From assembly GCA_900319255.1 (NCBI GenBank), contig ONNU01000341.1:1-11902 (forward strand): a stretch of 11,902 nucleotides of DNA, given 5' to 3'. The notes beneath the pieces are model-generated. The model was not told where the DNA came from. It saw only the letters and a list, made by a program, of their open reading frames with translations, and did no database searches. Positions within the stretch are counted from its first letter, which is position 1. Each line of letters starts with the position of its first letter. Both the position numbers and the translations under genes were made by a program. The DNA is from an uncultured Eubacteriales bacterium. GTDB lineage: Bacteria > Bacillota > Clostridia > Oscillospirales > Acutalibacteraceae. This document shows positions 1 to 5,653 of this stretch, piece by piece.

Positions 1-36
1 CTCGTGATGCTCGTAATGTTCGTGATGCTCGCTATT
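1..36. repeat. 9-bp tandem repeat at the left window edge
   Basis: Three successive 9-bp units, CTCGTGATG, CTCGTAATG and TTCGTGATG, are followed by a decayed fourth (CTCGCTATT). The array touches the window edge and may continue to the left. Read on the minus strand in one frame it would give a His/Glu-rich stretch (EHHEHYEHHE), which could belong to a repetitive protein, but no start codon with a ribosome binding site is visible in that frame. It could equally be non-coding microsatellite DNA. Confidence 0.5.
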
Positions 37-338
37 ATTCCAAAGCCTCCCATGAAAGAGCCTGCTGCGATCAGCATTTATAAATTTTTAAGACTTCAAT
101 TTTCAGTTAGCCGCCAACGGCAACGCTTCTGAGCTTTCCCCCGACCATTCAAGTATAACACGCGAGAACGAAAGTAAAGCCTTGTCAGACCTGCCCCCGC
201 GATTTTGGGTGCAGCGTCGACGCTGCTAAGTGTAAAATTATAATTGGCAACAGAAATACTATCGCAGACCGACAAATAATGCAGCATAGATAATCTTACA
301 ATCGCGAGGAAAAGGGCTTGCATGGTAATAACTTACAA
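37..338. other. about 300 bases without a recognisable gene
   Basis: No reading frame here has a convincing start, ribosome binding site and recognisable product. A 75-codon minus-strand frame exists (96-323) but has no Shine-Dalgarno sequence and its composition looks random. The only structure I see is the 16-bp palindrome at 211-226. The stretch may be the end of an upstream intergenic region or a decayed or dispersed repeat; the sequence alone does not decide. Confidence 0.5.
211..226. repeat. perfect 16-bp palindrome
   Basis: GCAGCGTC is followed directly by its reverse complement GACGCTGC, with no loop base. No T-run follows on either side, so it is not an intrinsic terminator. A perfect palindrome of this size is compatible with a dimeric protein binding site or with chance. 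Confidence 0.6.
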
Positions 339-394
339 CGCGAACATGACACCGGCGGCACGCCGGCGCGATTTTGACAGCGGCGGCACGCCGG
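339..394. repeat. two tandem 28-bp units with GC-rich palindromic halves
   Basis: Unit 1 is 339-366 and unit 2 is 367-394. They agree at about 24 of 28 positions. The first half of each is CGCGA...TGACA; the second half is identical in both copies, CGGCGGCACGCCGG, a hairpin-forming sequence with CGGCG and CGCCG around a GCA loop. A truncated third unit (CGC then TTGACA) begins at 395, so the TTGACA at the end of that partial unit is the promoter -35 hexamer. Unit 2 contains its own TTGACA at 374-379. The function is unknown; an operator array or a promoter-proximal minisatellite are both possible. Confidence 0.75.
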
Positions 395-397
395 CGC

Positions 398-427
398 TTG
401 ACAAAGGGGTGAAAAAACTGCTATAAT
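398..427 (+). promoter_or_regulatory. consensus sigma-A promoter ahead of yicC
   Basis: A perfect -35 TTGACA (398-403) is separated by 18 nt from a perfect -10 TATAAT (422-427). A TG at 419-420 one base before the -10 makes it an extended -10 promoter. Transcription would start near 434, giving a leader of roughly 50 nt before yicC. It is the strongest promoter I can see in the window and probably drives the lead genes of the cluster. The tandem 28-bp repeats abut its -35 element. Confidence 0.85.
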
Positions 428-438
428 AAGTTGTTATA

Positions 439-461
439 AAGTATACTCCGGTAGTATGCTT
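439..461 (+). promoter_or_regulatory. imperfect inverted repeat at the transcript start
   Basis: AAGTATAC (439-446) and GTATGCTT (454-461) form an 8-bp inverted repeat with one G-T pair, around a 7-base centre TCCGGTA. It begins within a few bases of the expected start of transcription from the 398-427 promoter. It could be an operator for a dimeric repressor, or a 5' hairpin that stabilises the mRNA. No T-run follows, so it is not a terminator. Confidence 0.45.
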
Positions 462-487
462 AATTTAAAACGGAAAAGATGATCTGG

Positions 488-1366
488 ATGATAAGAAGTA
501 TGACTGGCTACGGCAGATTTGAAGGTGTTATTGAAGGCAGAAATGTGATCTTTGAGATCAAGTCTGTTAATCATAGATTTTTTGAGCTGCAGTGCCATAC
601 CCCGAGAGGCTGCGGCTTTATCGAGGAAACAATAAAAGCTCTTGTTTCTCAAAATGTCACAAGAGGAAAAATTGATGTGTATGTATCTATTGAGGCTGAT
701 GACGGACTTGCGGCGGAGGTCACTATCAATCAGTCACTGGCTGCCGGCTATGTCAAGGCTTTGCAGCAGCTTCGTGACAGCTATGATCTGGCTGATGATA
801 TCTCTGTCAGCTCGGTTGCAAGATATAATGATATCTTCACCGTCAGAAAGGCTCCCGAAAATGAGGAAAAGCTCTGCGCTGTCACCGCTCAGGCAGGTCA
901 GAAGGCTGTCGCTGATTTCCTCGCAATGAGGGAAAAGGAGGGCGCAAAGCTCCGGGAGGATGTTCTTTCCCGCTGCGACAGGATAATCTCCATTGTGGAG
1001 AAGATCGAGGCAAGATCCCCCGAGATCGTTGCAGAGTACCGTGAAAGACTTTATGCAAGGCTCAGCGAGATTCTTGGCGAAACCACCATCGACCCCCAGA
1101 GGATCCTTACAGAAGCTGCAATTTTTGCAGATAAGACCGCTGTAGATGAGGAGACCGTGCGCCTGAGAAGCCATATCGACCAGCTCAGGACAATGCTTTC
1201 CGGAAACGAGCCTGTGGGCAGAAAGATAGACTTTATCGTGCAGGAAATGAACAGAGAGGCTAATACCATCGGTTCAAAGGTAAACGATGCCGCTCTTGCG
1301 CATAAGGTAGTGGATATCAAAGCTGAGATCGAAAAGATCAGAGAGCAGATACAGAACATTGAATAA
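488..1366 (+). CDS. yicC: YicC/YloC family endoribonuclease
   Basis: The product is a 292-residue member of the YicC/YloC family, with the N-terminal YicC domain and the C-terminal DUF1732 domain. The hallmark start MIRSMTGYGR and the conserved tail NREANTIGSKVNDA ... EKIREQIQNIE are both present, and the length is normal. Family members (E. coli YicC, B. subtilis YloC) have been reported as endoribonucleases, so a cytoplasmic role in RNA turnover is likely. I chose the ATG at 488 because family members begin MIRSMTGYG. An in-frame ATG at 479 would add three residues; GGAAAAG (472-478) abuts that codon and lies at a long distance from 488, so 479 cannot be excluded. It is the first gene after the strong promoter and is separated from remA by a repeat-bearing 90-nt gap. 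Confidence 0.94.
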   Translation: MIRSMTGYGRFEGVIEGRNVIFEIKSVNHRFFELQCHTPRGCGFIEETIKALVSQNVTRGKIDVYVSIEADDGLAAEVTINQSLAAGYVKALQQLRDSYDLADDISVSSVARYNDIFTVRKAPENEEKLCAVTAQAGQKAVADFLAMREKEGAKLREDVLSRCDRIISIVEKIEARSPEIVAEYRERLYARLSEILGETTIDPQRILTEAAIFADKTAVDEETVRLRSHIDQLRTMLSGNEPVGRKIDFIVQEMNREANTIGSKVNDAALAHKVVDIKAEIEKIREQIQNIE

Positions 1367-1388
1367 TTTGGAATCAGGAATTTGGAAT
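1367..1388. repeat. direct repeat TTTGGAAT, two copies
   Basis: TTTGGAAT occurs at 1367-1374 and again at 1381-1388 directly after the yicC stop codon. It leads straight into the heptamer array that fills the rest of the gap. No function is apparent. Confidence 0.5.
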
Positions 1389-1398
1389 TAGTGTAATA

Positions 1399-1440
1399 AC
1401 TAACAACTAACCACTAATCACTAATCACTAATAACTAATT
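1399..1440. repeat. heptamer tandem repeat ACTAA(C/T)N, six units
   Basis: Six consecutive 7-bp units read ACTAACA, ACTAACC, ACTAATC, ACTAATC, ACTAATA and ACTAATT. A weaker seventh (TGTAATA) precedes them. The array sits between the yicC stop and the remA ribosome binding site. The same unit recurs upstream of rlmN (7999-8019). Seven is not a multiple of three, and the array lies wholly between genes. It resembles the short heptanucleotide tandem repeats known from some bacterial genomes. Confidence 0.85.
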
Positions 1441-1456
1441 CCCAGCGAGGTTCAGG

Positions 1457-1726
1457 ATGCAGCTTGTTAATATCGGGTACGGCAATATGATATCTGCCGA
1501 GAGAATAATTGCAATTGTCAGCCCTGATGCGGCGCCTGTCAAAAGAATGATACAGGGTGCCAAGGACAGGGGTACATTGATAGACGCATCCTGCGGAAGA
1601 AAAACAAAGGCTGTTATCGTCACCGACAGCGACCATGTGGTGTTGTCGGCGCTGCAGCCGGAAACGCTTTTCCACAGGGCGCAGAATACAGAATCAACAG
1701 AGGAGGTAGTTCCCGGTGAAGTCTGA
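1457..1726 (+). CDS. remA: RemA-like extracellular matrix regulator (DUF370)
   Basis: The product is an 89-residue protein of the DUF370/RemA family. The characteristic core is clear: MQLVNIGYGN at the N-terminus, then VKRMIQGAKDRGTLIDAS, then GRKTKAVIVTDSDHVVLSA. In B. subtilis RemA is a DNA-binding protein that activates biofilm matrix and osmoprotection genes and lies next to gmk, as here. Whether it controls matrix genes in this organism is inference. The start is ATG with GAGG six bases upstream (1447-1450). The last 11 bases overlap gmk, which suggests translational coupling. The C-terminal tail after LFHRAQ (about 15 residues, acidic) looks variable and is probably disordered. Confidence 0.93.
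   Translation: MQLVNIGYGNMISAERIIAIVSPDAAPVKRMIQGAKDRGTLIDASCGRKTKAVIVTDSDHVVLSALQPETLFHRAQNTESTEEVVPGEV
1701..1718 (+). promoter_or_regulatory. ribosome binding site and GTG start of gmk
   Basis: AGGAGGT (1701-1707) lies eight bases before a GTG codon at 1716, inside the 3' end of remA. The consensus site and spacing support GTG as the gmk start. The next in-frame codons lead quickly into the conserved LLLVISGPAGAGKGT, so a later start would damage the fold. Confidence 0.8.
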
Positions 1727-2282
1727 GGGATTGCTGCTTGTAATATCCGGTCCTGCCGGAGCAGGCAAGGGAACAGTGGTAAAGGAGCTTATGAAGGACG
1801 AAAATATGCGTCTTTCCATCTCTGCCACCACAAGAGCTCCGAGAGGTCAGGAGCAGAATGGAGTGGAATATTATTTCCTCTCAAAGGAAGAATTTGAAAA
1901 AATGATCGCCGACAACGGCTTTTATGAATATGCGCAGTATGTCGGCAATTATTACGGTTCACCGAAAAAGCCCGTTGAGCAGTGGCTCGGGGAGGGCAGG
2001 GATGTGATACTTGAGATCGAGGTGCAGGGCTGCAAGTCAGTAAAGGCTCAGACACCGGAATGTATCAGTATCTTCATCAAGCCGCCTTCACTTGAGATAC
2101 TTGAAAAAAGACTCAGGGGCAGAGGTACTGAGAGCGAAGAGGTCATTGCAAAAAGAATGGCAAGAGCAGCTGAAGAGCTTCCCCTTGCCGATGATTATGA
2201 TTATGTGGTAGTCAACGATGATCTTGACAGGTGTGTAGGCGAGCTGAGGGATATTATCGCAAAGCTCAGAGATGAGAAATGA
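1716..2282 (+). CDS. gmk: guanylate kinase
   Basis: The product is a 188-residue guanylate kinase that phosphorylates GMP to GDP with ATP in the cytoplasm, part of purine nucleotide supply and recycling. The Walker A loop GPAGAGKGT spans residues 12-20 with the phosphate-binding lysine at 18. The GMP-binding segment (SISATTRAPRGQEQNGVEYYF) and the EYAQYVGNYYGSP stretch that closes over GMP follow, then DVILEIEVQG. Length and motif order are as usual for the bacterial enzyme. The start is GTG with a consensus ribosome binding site, and the first 11 bases overlap remA. The remA-gmk-rpoZ order is conserved in Firmicutes. A small inverted repeat follows the stop before rpoZ. Confidence 0.97.
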   Translation: MKSEGLLLVISGPAGAGKGTVVKELMKDENMRLSISATTRAPRGQEQNGVEYYFLSKEEFEKMIADNGFYEYAQYVGNYYGSPKKPVEQWLGEGRDVILEIEVQGCKSVKAQTPECISIFIKPPSLEILEKRLRGRGTESEEVIAKRMARAAEELPLADDYDYVVVNDDLDRCVGELRDIIAKLRDEK

Positions 2283-2288
2283 AAAACA

Positions 2289-2304
2289 CTGATCCACCGA
2301 TCAG
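2289..2304 (+). other. small hairpin between gmk and rpoZ
   Basis: CTGATC (2289-2294) and GATCAG (2299-2304) are perfect inverted repeats around a 4-base loop. No T-run follows, so it is unlikely to stop transcription; it might mark an mRNA processing or stability site. A 6-bp stem of this kind can also arise by chance. Confidence 0.35.
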
Positions 2305-2333
2305 AGTTAATAAAGTATCAGGAGGAATCATTT

Positions 2334-2549
2334 ATGTACGATCATTACACAAGACCTTCAGTAGATGATATTTTTGCAGGAAAGATGAGCAAGTATGCGC
2401 TTGCGATCGCTGTTGCAAAAAGAGCAAGAGAGATAACAGACGATATGCAGAGCGATAAGGGCAAGGTCTGTGACAAGCCCGTTATCGTTGCAGTTCAGGA
2501 ATTCAAGGATCATAAGTACGCTATCCTTGAGCCGGATACCGATGACTGA
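2334..2549 (+). CDS. rpoZ: DNA-directed RNA polymerase omega subunit
   Basis: The product is a 71-residue omega subunit, a small RNA polymerase component that helps fold and hold the beta-prime subunit. The family signature is visible near the N-terminus: TRPSVDDIF, then KMSKYALAIAVAKRAREI, which is the conserved helix that clamps beta-prime. The short size is normal for Firmicutes omega. The ATG is preceded by GGAGGA (2321-2326) with a seven-base spacer. The last eight bases overlap the start of priA, so the two are probably translated in a coupled way. In B. subtilis coaBC lies between rpoZ and priA; here nothing does. Confidence 0.95.
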   Translation: MYDHYTRPSVDDIFAGKMSKYALAIAVAKRAREITDDMQSDKGKVCDKPVIVAVQEFKDHKYAILEPDTDD

Positions 2550-4986
2550 TAAGCCCCTTGCCGCAGCGGTCGCTGTGGAAAATACAAATTTCAGCTTTGA
2601 TAAGCTTTACGATTATTTTGTGCCTGAGGAGATGAAGGGTAAAGTAAAGCCCGGATGCAGGGTCAAGGTAAGCTTCGGTCATGGACTCAGACAGGGCATG
2701 GTTATGTCAGTGCATGAAAGCGAAAGCATAGAGGGTCTGAAAAAGATATCCATGCTTATCGACAGGGAGCCTGTTATGTCAGAGGAAATGCTGGGGCTTG
2801 CGCTTTTTATGAAAAACAGATGCTATTGCACATTGTATGAAGCATGTCAGGCAATGCTCCCAGCGGGGCTGTCCGTCAGACTGACCTACTGCTACAGCGC
2901 TGTAAGAGACGCTGATCCCCGGGAGTTTCTTCTCAGTGATGATGAGAGAGTGATCCTTGAGCATCTTCTGACAAAAAGATCGCCGGTGAGAGAGGATCTG
3001 CTTCTGAAAGCCTTCGGACTGAGGGATGACGGTCTTCTTCATTCCCTTTGCAAAAAGGGCGCTGTGATACGTTCAGAGACAATAAAAAAGCGCATTGCCG
3101 ATAAGACCGTAAAGATGATACGGCTTCGGGGCGAAGCGCCGGACAGAAAGTATTCCCCAGCCCAGACAGAGGTCATACATACTCTGGAGGATATCGGCGA
3201 AGCCTCTGTCAAGGAAATGAGCTATTTTACAGGAGTAAGTCAGGCAGTTATGACTAATCTTGTAAAGCTTGGCATATGCGAATTTTTCGATGCCGACCCG
3301 CCGAAGCCTGCGCCCCCCTCAGAGGAAAGCCTTCATACAGAAGAGGAGATCAGGCTTACCGATATACAGGAAAACGCATACAGGGATATCCTTTCAAAAT
3401 ATGAAAGCGGTCAGCCCGGCGTTACCCTGCTTTACGGCGTCACCGGCAGCGGAAAGACTTCGGTTTTTATGAAGCTTGTGGACAGGGTAAGCGGAGACGG
3501 CAGAGGAGTTATCTGCATGGTTCCCGAAATATCCCTGACACCGCAGCTTCTTGGTAAATTCAAAGCCCGATATGGAGACAGAGTTGCTGTATTCCACAGC
3601 GGTCTGCCTCTTGGCGAAAGGCTTGAGCAGTGGAAAAAAGTCCGTGACGGCAGGGCAAATATTGCAGTAGGCACACGCTCGGCGATATTTGCGCCCCTTG
3701 GTGATATCGGGCTTATCGTTATGGATGAGGAGCAGGAATACAGCTATAAATCATCCCGTACCCCGCGGTTTCACGCAAGAGAGCTGGCAAAATTCCGGTG
3801 CAGCTATAATAAATGTCCGCTGGTGCTTTCATCAGCAACCCCGTCTGTGGAAAGCTTTGAATATGCAAGAAGCGGAAGATATTCCCTTTGCAGACTGGAT
3901 AAGCGCTATGGAAATGCCATGCTGCCCCATGTTGTCACCGCTGATATGAATATCGAGCAGCACCAGGGCAATAACAGCGGCTATAGCAGTATATTGCTTG
4001 AAGCACTGGAGGAAAATCTGAAAAGCAGACAGCAGTCGATACTTCTGCTCAACAGAAGAGGACATAATACCTTTATCGCCTGCCGTGAATGTCAGCAGGT
4101 CATATCCTGCCCCAACTGCTCCATATCCCTTACATATCACAGCGCCAATCACAGGCTGATGTGTCATTACTGCGGATATTCCATACCCGTGCCGGAAAGC
4201 TGCCCTGAATGCGGCTCAAAGAAGCTGCGCTACAGCGGAGCCGGTACCCAGAAGGCGGAACAGGAGCTTTCACAGCTTTTTCCCGATGCAAGGATACTGC
4301 GCCTGGATACAGATACCACCATGCGGCGCTTTGCCTATGAAAAGAAGCTTGAAGCCTTCCGCAGGGGAGAATTTGATATCATGGTGGGAACACAGATGGT
4401 GGCAAAGGGACTGGATTTTCCGAATGTCACCCTTGTGGGAGTGCTGAGCGCAGACGGAATGATGCACGGAGACGATTACCGCAGCTATGAGCGGACGTTT
4501 TCGCTGCTGACGCAGGTGGTGGGACGTTCCGGCAGAGGAGGACTTGAGGGCAGAGCCATTATCCAGACCTTTGAGCCGAATGACCCCATAATCGAGCTTG
4601 CCGCAGCGCAGAATTATGATGAGTTTTTCAAAGCTGAAATTGCTCTTCGCAAGGCAATGCTGTATCCCCCTTTTGCGGATATAGCTGTTATCGCTTTTGT
4701 AGGAGAAGATAAGGACAAAACCGAAAATGCATCCGCAGTGTTTGCACGGATGCTGAGAAAATGTCTGAAAGAGGAATACAGCGAGCTTCCCATAAGGATG
4801 CTGGGACCCTCGCCCGCGGCAGTGTCCAGGGTAGGGGGAAAGTACCGGTTCAGGATAATACTGAAATTCCGGAATACATCACGTTTCCGTGAGATGCTGT
4901 CAAAGCTTCTTTCCGCTTCATGTACCGATCCGGCTTTCCGGGAGGTAACAGCATATGCGGATGTTGACCCGGACACGATAATGTAA
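2542..4986 (+). CDS. priA: primosomal protein N' (PriA replication restart helicase)
   Basis: The product is an 814-residue PriA, an SF2 3'-5' DNA helicase that recognises stalled or collapsed forks and reloads the replicative helicase. It has an N-terminal 3'-DNA-end binding region (about 1-110), a winged-helix part, then the helicase core: Walker A GVTGSGKTS at 299-307 (Lys305), and motif II DEEQ at 395-398, where E. coli PriA has DEEH. Eight cysteines bind two zinc ions: 514, 517, 523, 526, 541, 544, 554 and 557, with CX2C-X5-CX2C-X14-CX2C-X9-CX2C spacing. GTQMVAKGLDFPNVTLV and QVVGRSGRG follow as late helicase motifs. I chose the ATG at 2542, which overlaps the rpoZ stop; the frame is open further upstream (ATG at 2470), but the extra 24 residues lie inside rpoZ and do not resemble PriA. 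No strong ribosome binding site is seen, consistent with coupling to rpoZ. Confidence 0.96.
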   Translation: MTDKPLAAAVAVENTNFSFDKLYDYFVPEEMKGKVKPGCRVKVSFGHGLRQGMVMSVHESESIEGLKKISMLIDREPVMSEEMLGLALFMKNRCYCTLYEACQAMLPAGLSVRLTYCYSAVRDADPREFLLSDDERVILEHLLTKRSPVREDLLLKAFGLRDDGLLHSLCKKGAVIRSETIKKRIADKTVKMIRLRGEAPDRKYSPAQTEVIHTLEDIGEASVKEMSYFTGVSQAVMTNLVKLGICEFFDADPPKPAPPSEESLHTEEEIRLTDIQENAYRDILSKYESGQPGVTLLYGVTGSGKTSVFMKLVDRVSGDGRGVICMVPEISLTPQLLGKFKARYGDRVAVFHSGLPLGERLEQWKKVRDGRANIAVGTRSAIFAPLGDIGLIVMDEEQEYSYKSSRTPRFHARELAKFRCSYNKCPLVLSSATPSVESFEYARSGRYSLCRLDKRYGNAMLPHVVTADMNIEQHQGNNSGYSSILLEALEENLKSRQQSILLLNRRGHNTFIACRECQQVISCPNCSISLTYHSANHRLMCHYCGYSIPVPESCPECGSKKLRYSGAGTQKAEQELSQLFPDARILRLDTDTTMRRFAYEKKLEAFRRGEFDIMVGTQMVAKGLDFPNVTLVGVLSADGMMHGDDYRSYERTFSLLTQVVGRSGRGGLEGRAIIQTFEPNDPIIELAAAQNYDEFFKAEIALRKAMLYPPFADIAVIAFVGEDKDKTENASAVFARMLRKCLKEEYSELPIRMLGPSPAAVSRVGGKYRFRIILKFRNTSRFREMLSKLLSASCTDPAFREVTAYADVDPDTIM

Positions 4987-5116
4987 GCAGGGATGATAAA
5001 AGCTTCGCCAGCCTTTTCAAAGCGCAGCGGAAAAACGACAGAGAGGATATTTATCGGACAGCGAAAAATTCCCTGATATTTGTTCATCAACACTTGTACC
5101 ATAAGGAGGAATATAT
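4987..5116 (+). other. 130-nt gap between priA and def
   Basis: I see no hairpin with a T-run and no good promoter. A 27-codon frame at 4993-5076 starts with ATG but its upstream AGGG touches the start codon, so translation is doubtful. The gap ends in the strong AAGGAGGA site of def. It is among the longer spacers in an otherwise compact cluster. Confidence 0.4.
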
Positions 5117-5623
5117 ATGGCGATAAGAAATATTGTAAAAGAGGGCGACCCGGTGCTGGGTAAGATATGCCGCCCGGTAGAAAGATTTGATGCAAAGCTT
5201 GCCGCATTGCTTGATGATATGTATGAGACTATGGTCGATGGTGAGGGGGTAGGTCTTGCAGCGCCCCAGGTGGGAATACTGCGCAGGATTTTCATAATTG
5301 ATATAGGAGAGGGAAAGACGGAATTTGTCAATCCCAAGATAATAAAGACCAAGGGTAAGCAGGAAGGCTCAGAGGGCTGCCTTTCATGTCCCGGCGAATT
5401 CGGTATAACCGAGCGTCCCATGTATGTGACCGTATCAGCCCAGAACCGCTACGGCGACCAGTTCACAGTGAACGCTGAGGGACTTTTCGCAAAGGCAATT
5501 TGCCATGAGAACGATCACCTTGACGGTATACTTTTCAAGGAGCATATCATCAGAAAGATCGACCCCGCCGAGCTGAATGAAATGAAAAATTCCGGCGAGC
5601 TGAGAGAACGCAAAAGAAAGTAA
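5117..5623 (+). CDS. def: peptide deformylase
   Basis: The product is a 168-residue metal-dependent deformylase that removes the N-formyl group from nascent proteins at the ribosome exit. All three family motifs are intact: motif I GVGLAAPQ (residues 44-51), motif II EGCLS (86-90) and motif III HENDH (130-134). Cys88, His130 and His134 are the metal ligands and Glu131 is the catalytic base. The length is typical of the shorter type 1 deformylases. Start ATG at 5117 has a strong AAGGAGGA (5103-5110). It lies directly before fmt, which adds the formyl group that this enzyme removes; the pairing is nearly universal in bacteria. The C-terminus is lysine/arginine-rich, which may help ribosome contact (inference). 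Confidence 0.97.
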   Translation: MAIRNIVKEGDPVLGKICRPVERFDAKLAALLDDMYETMVDGEGVGLAAPQVGILRRIFIIDIGEGKTEFVNPKIIKTKGKQEGSEGCLSCPGEFGITERPMYVTVSAQNRYGDQFTVNAEGLFAKAICHENDHLDGILFKEHIIRKIDPAELNEMKNSGELRERKRK

Positions 5624-5653
5624 TGAAGCCCGGTTCGGATAAGGAGAAATTAT

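Noticed and set aside
1..77. Possible leftward partial gene on the minus strand, starting with ATG at 77 or 53
   Set aside because: Neither ATG has a Shine-Dalgarno sequence, and only about 17-25 codons are visible before the window edge. Not enough to call.
96..323. Minus-strand 75-codon frame upstream of the promoter
   Set aside because: No ribosome binding site before its ATG, no recognisable motif, and it spans the 16-bp palindrome. Probably chance, although recurrence of the same DNA elsewhere in the genome would make a dispersed repeat possible.
339..394. CRISPR array
   Set aside because: The two units are directly adjacent with no unique spacers, there are only two of them, and no cas gene is present.
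734..1174. Minus-strand 146-codon frame inside yicC
   Set aside because: Antisense shadow of a conserved gene, with no ribosome binding site or family resemblance.
2289..2304. Intrinsic terminator after gmk
   Set aside because: The stem is only 6 bp and AT/GC mixed, and no run of T follows. rpoZ follows closely in a conserved operon order.
2470..2541. Upstream extension of priA to an earlier ATG
   Set aside because: The added 24 residues lie fully inside rpoZ in another frame and do not resemble the PriA N-terminus. The ATG at 2542 gives the expected start.
4614..5207. Long minus-strand frame (197 codons) across the priA end and def start
   Set aside because: It is the shadow of two well-supported genes on the other strand and has no recognisable product.
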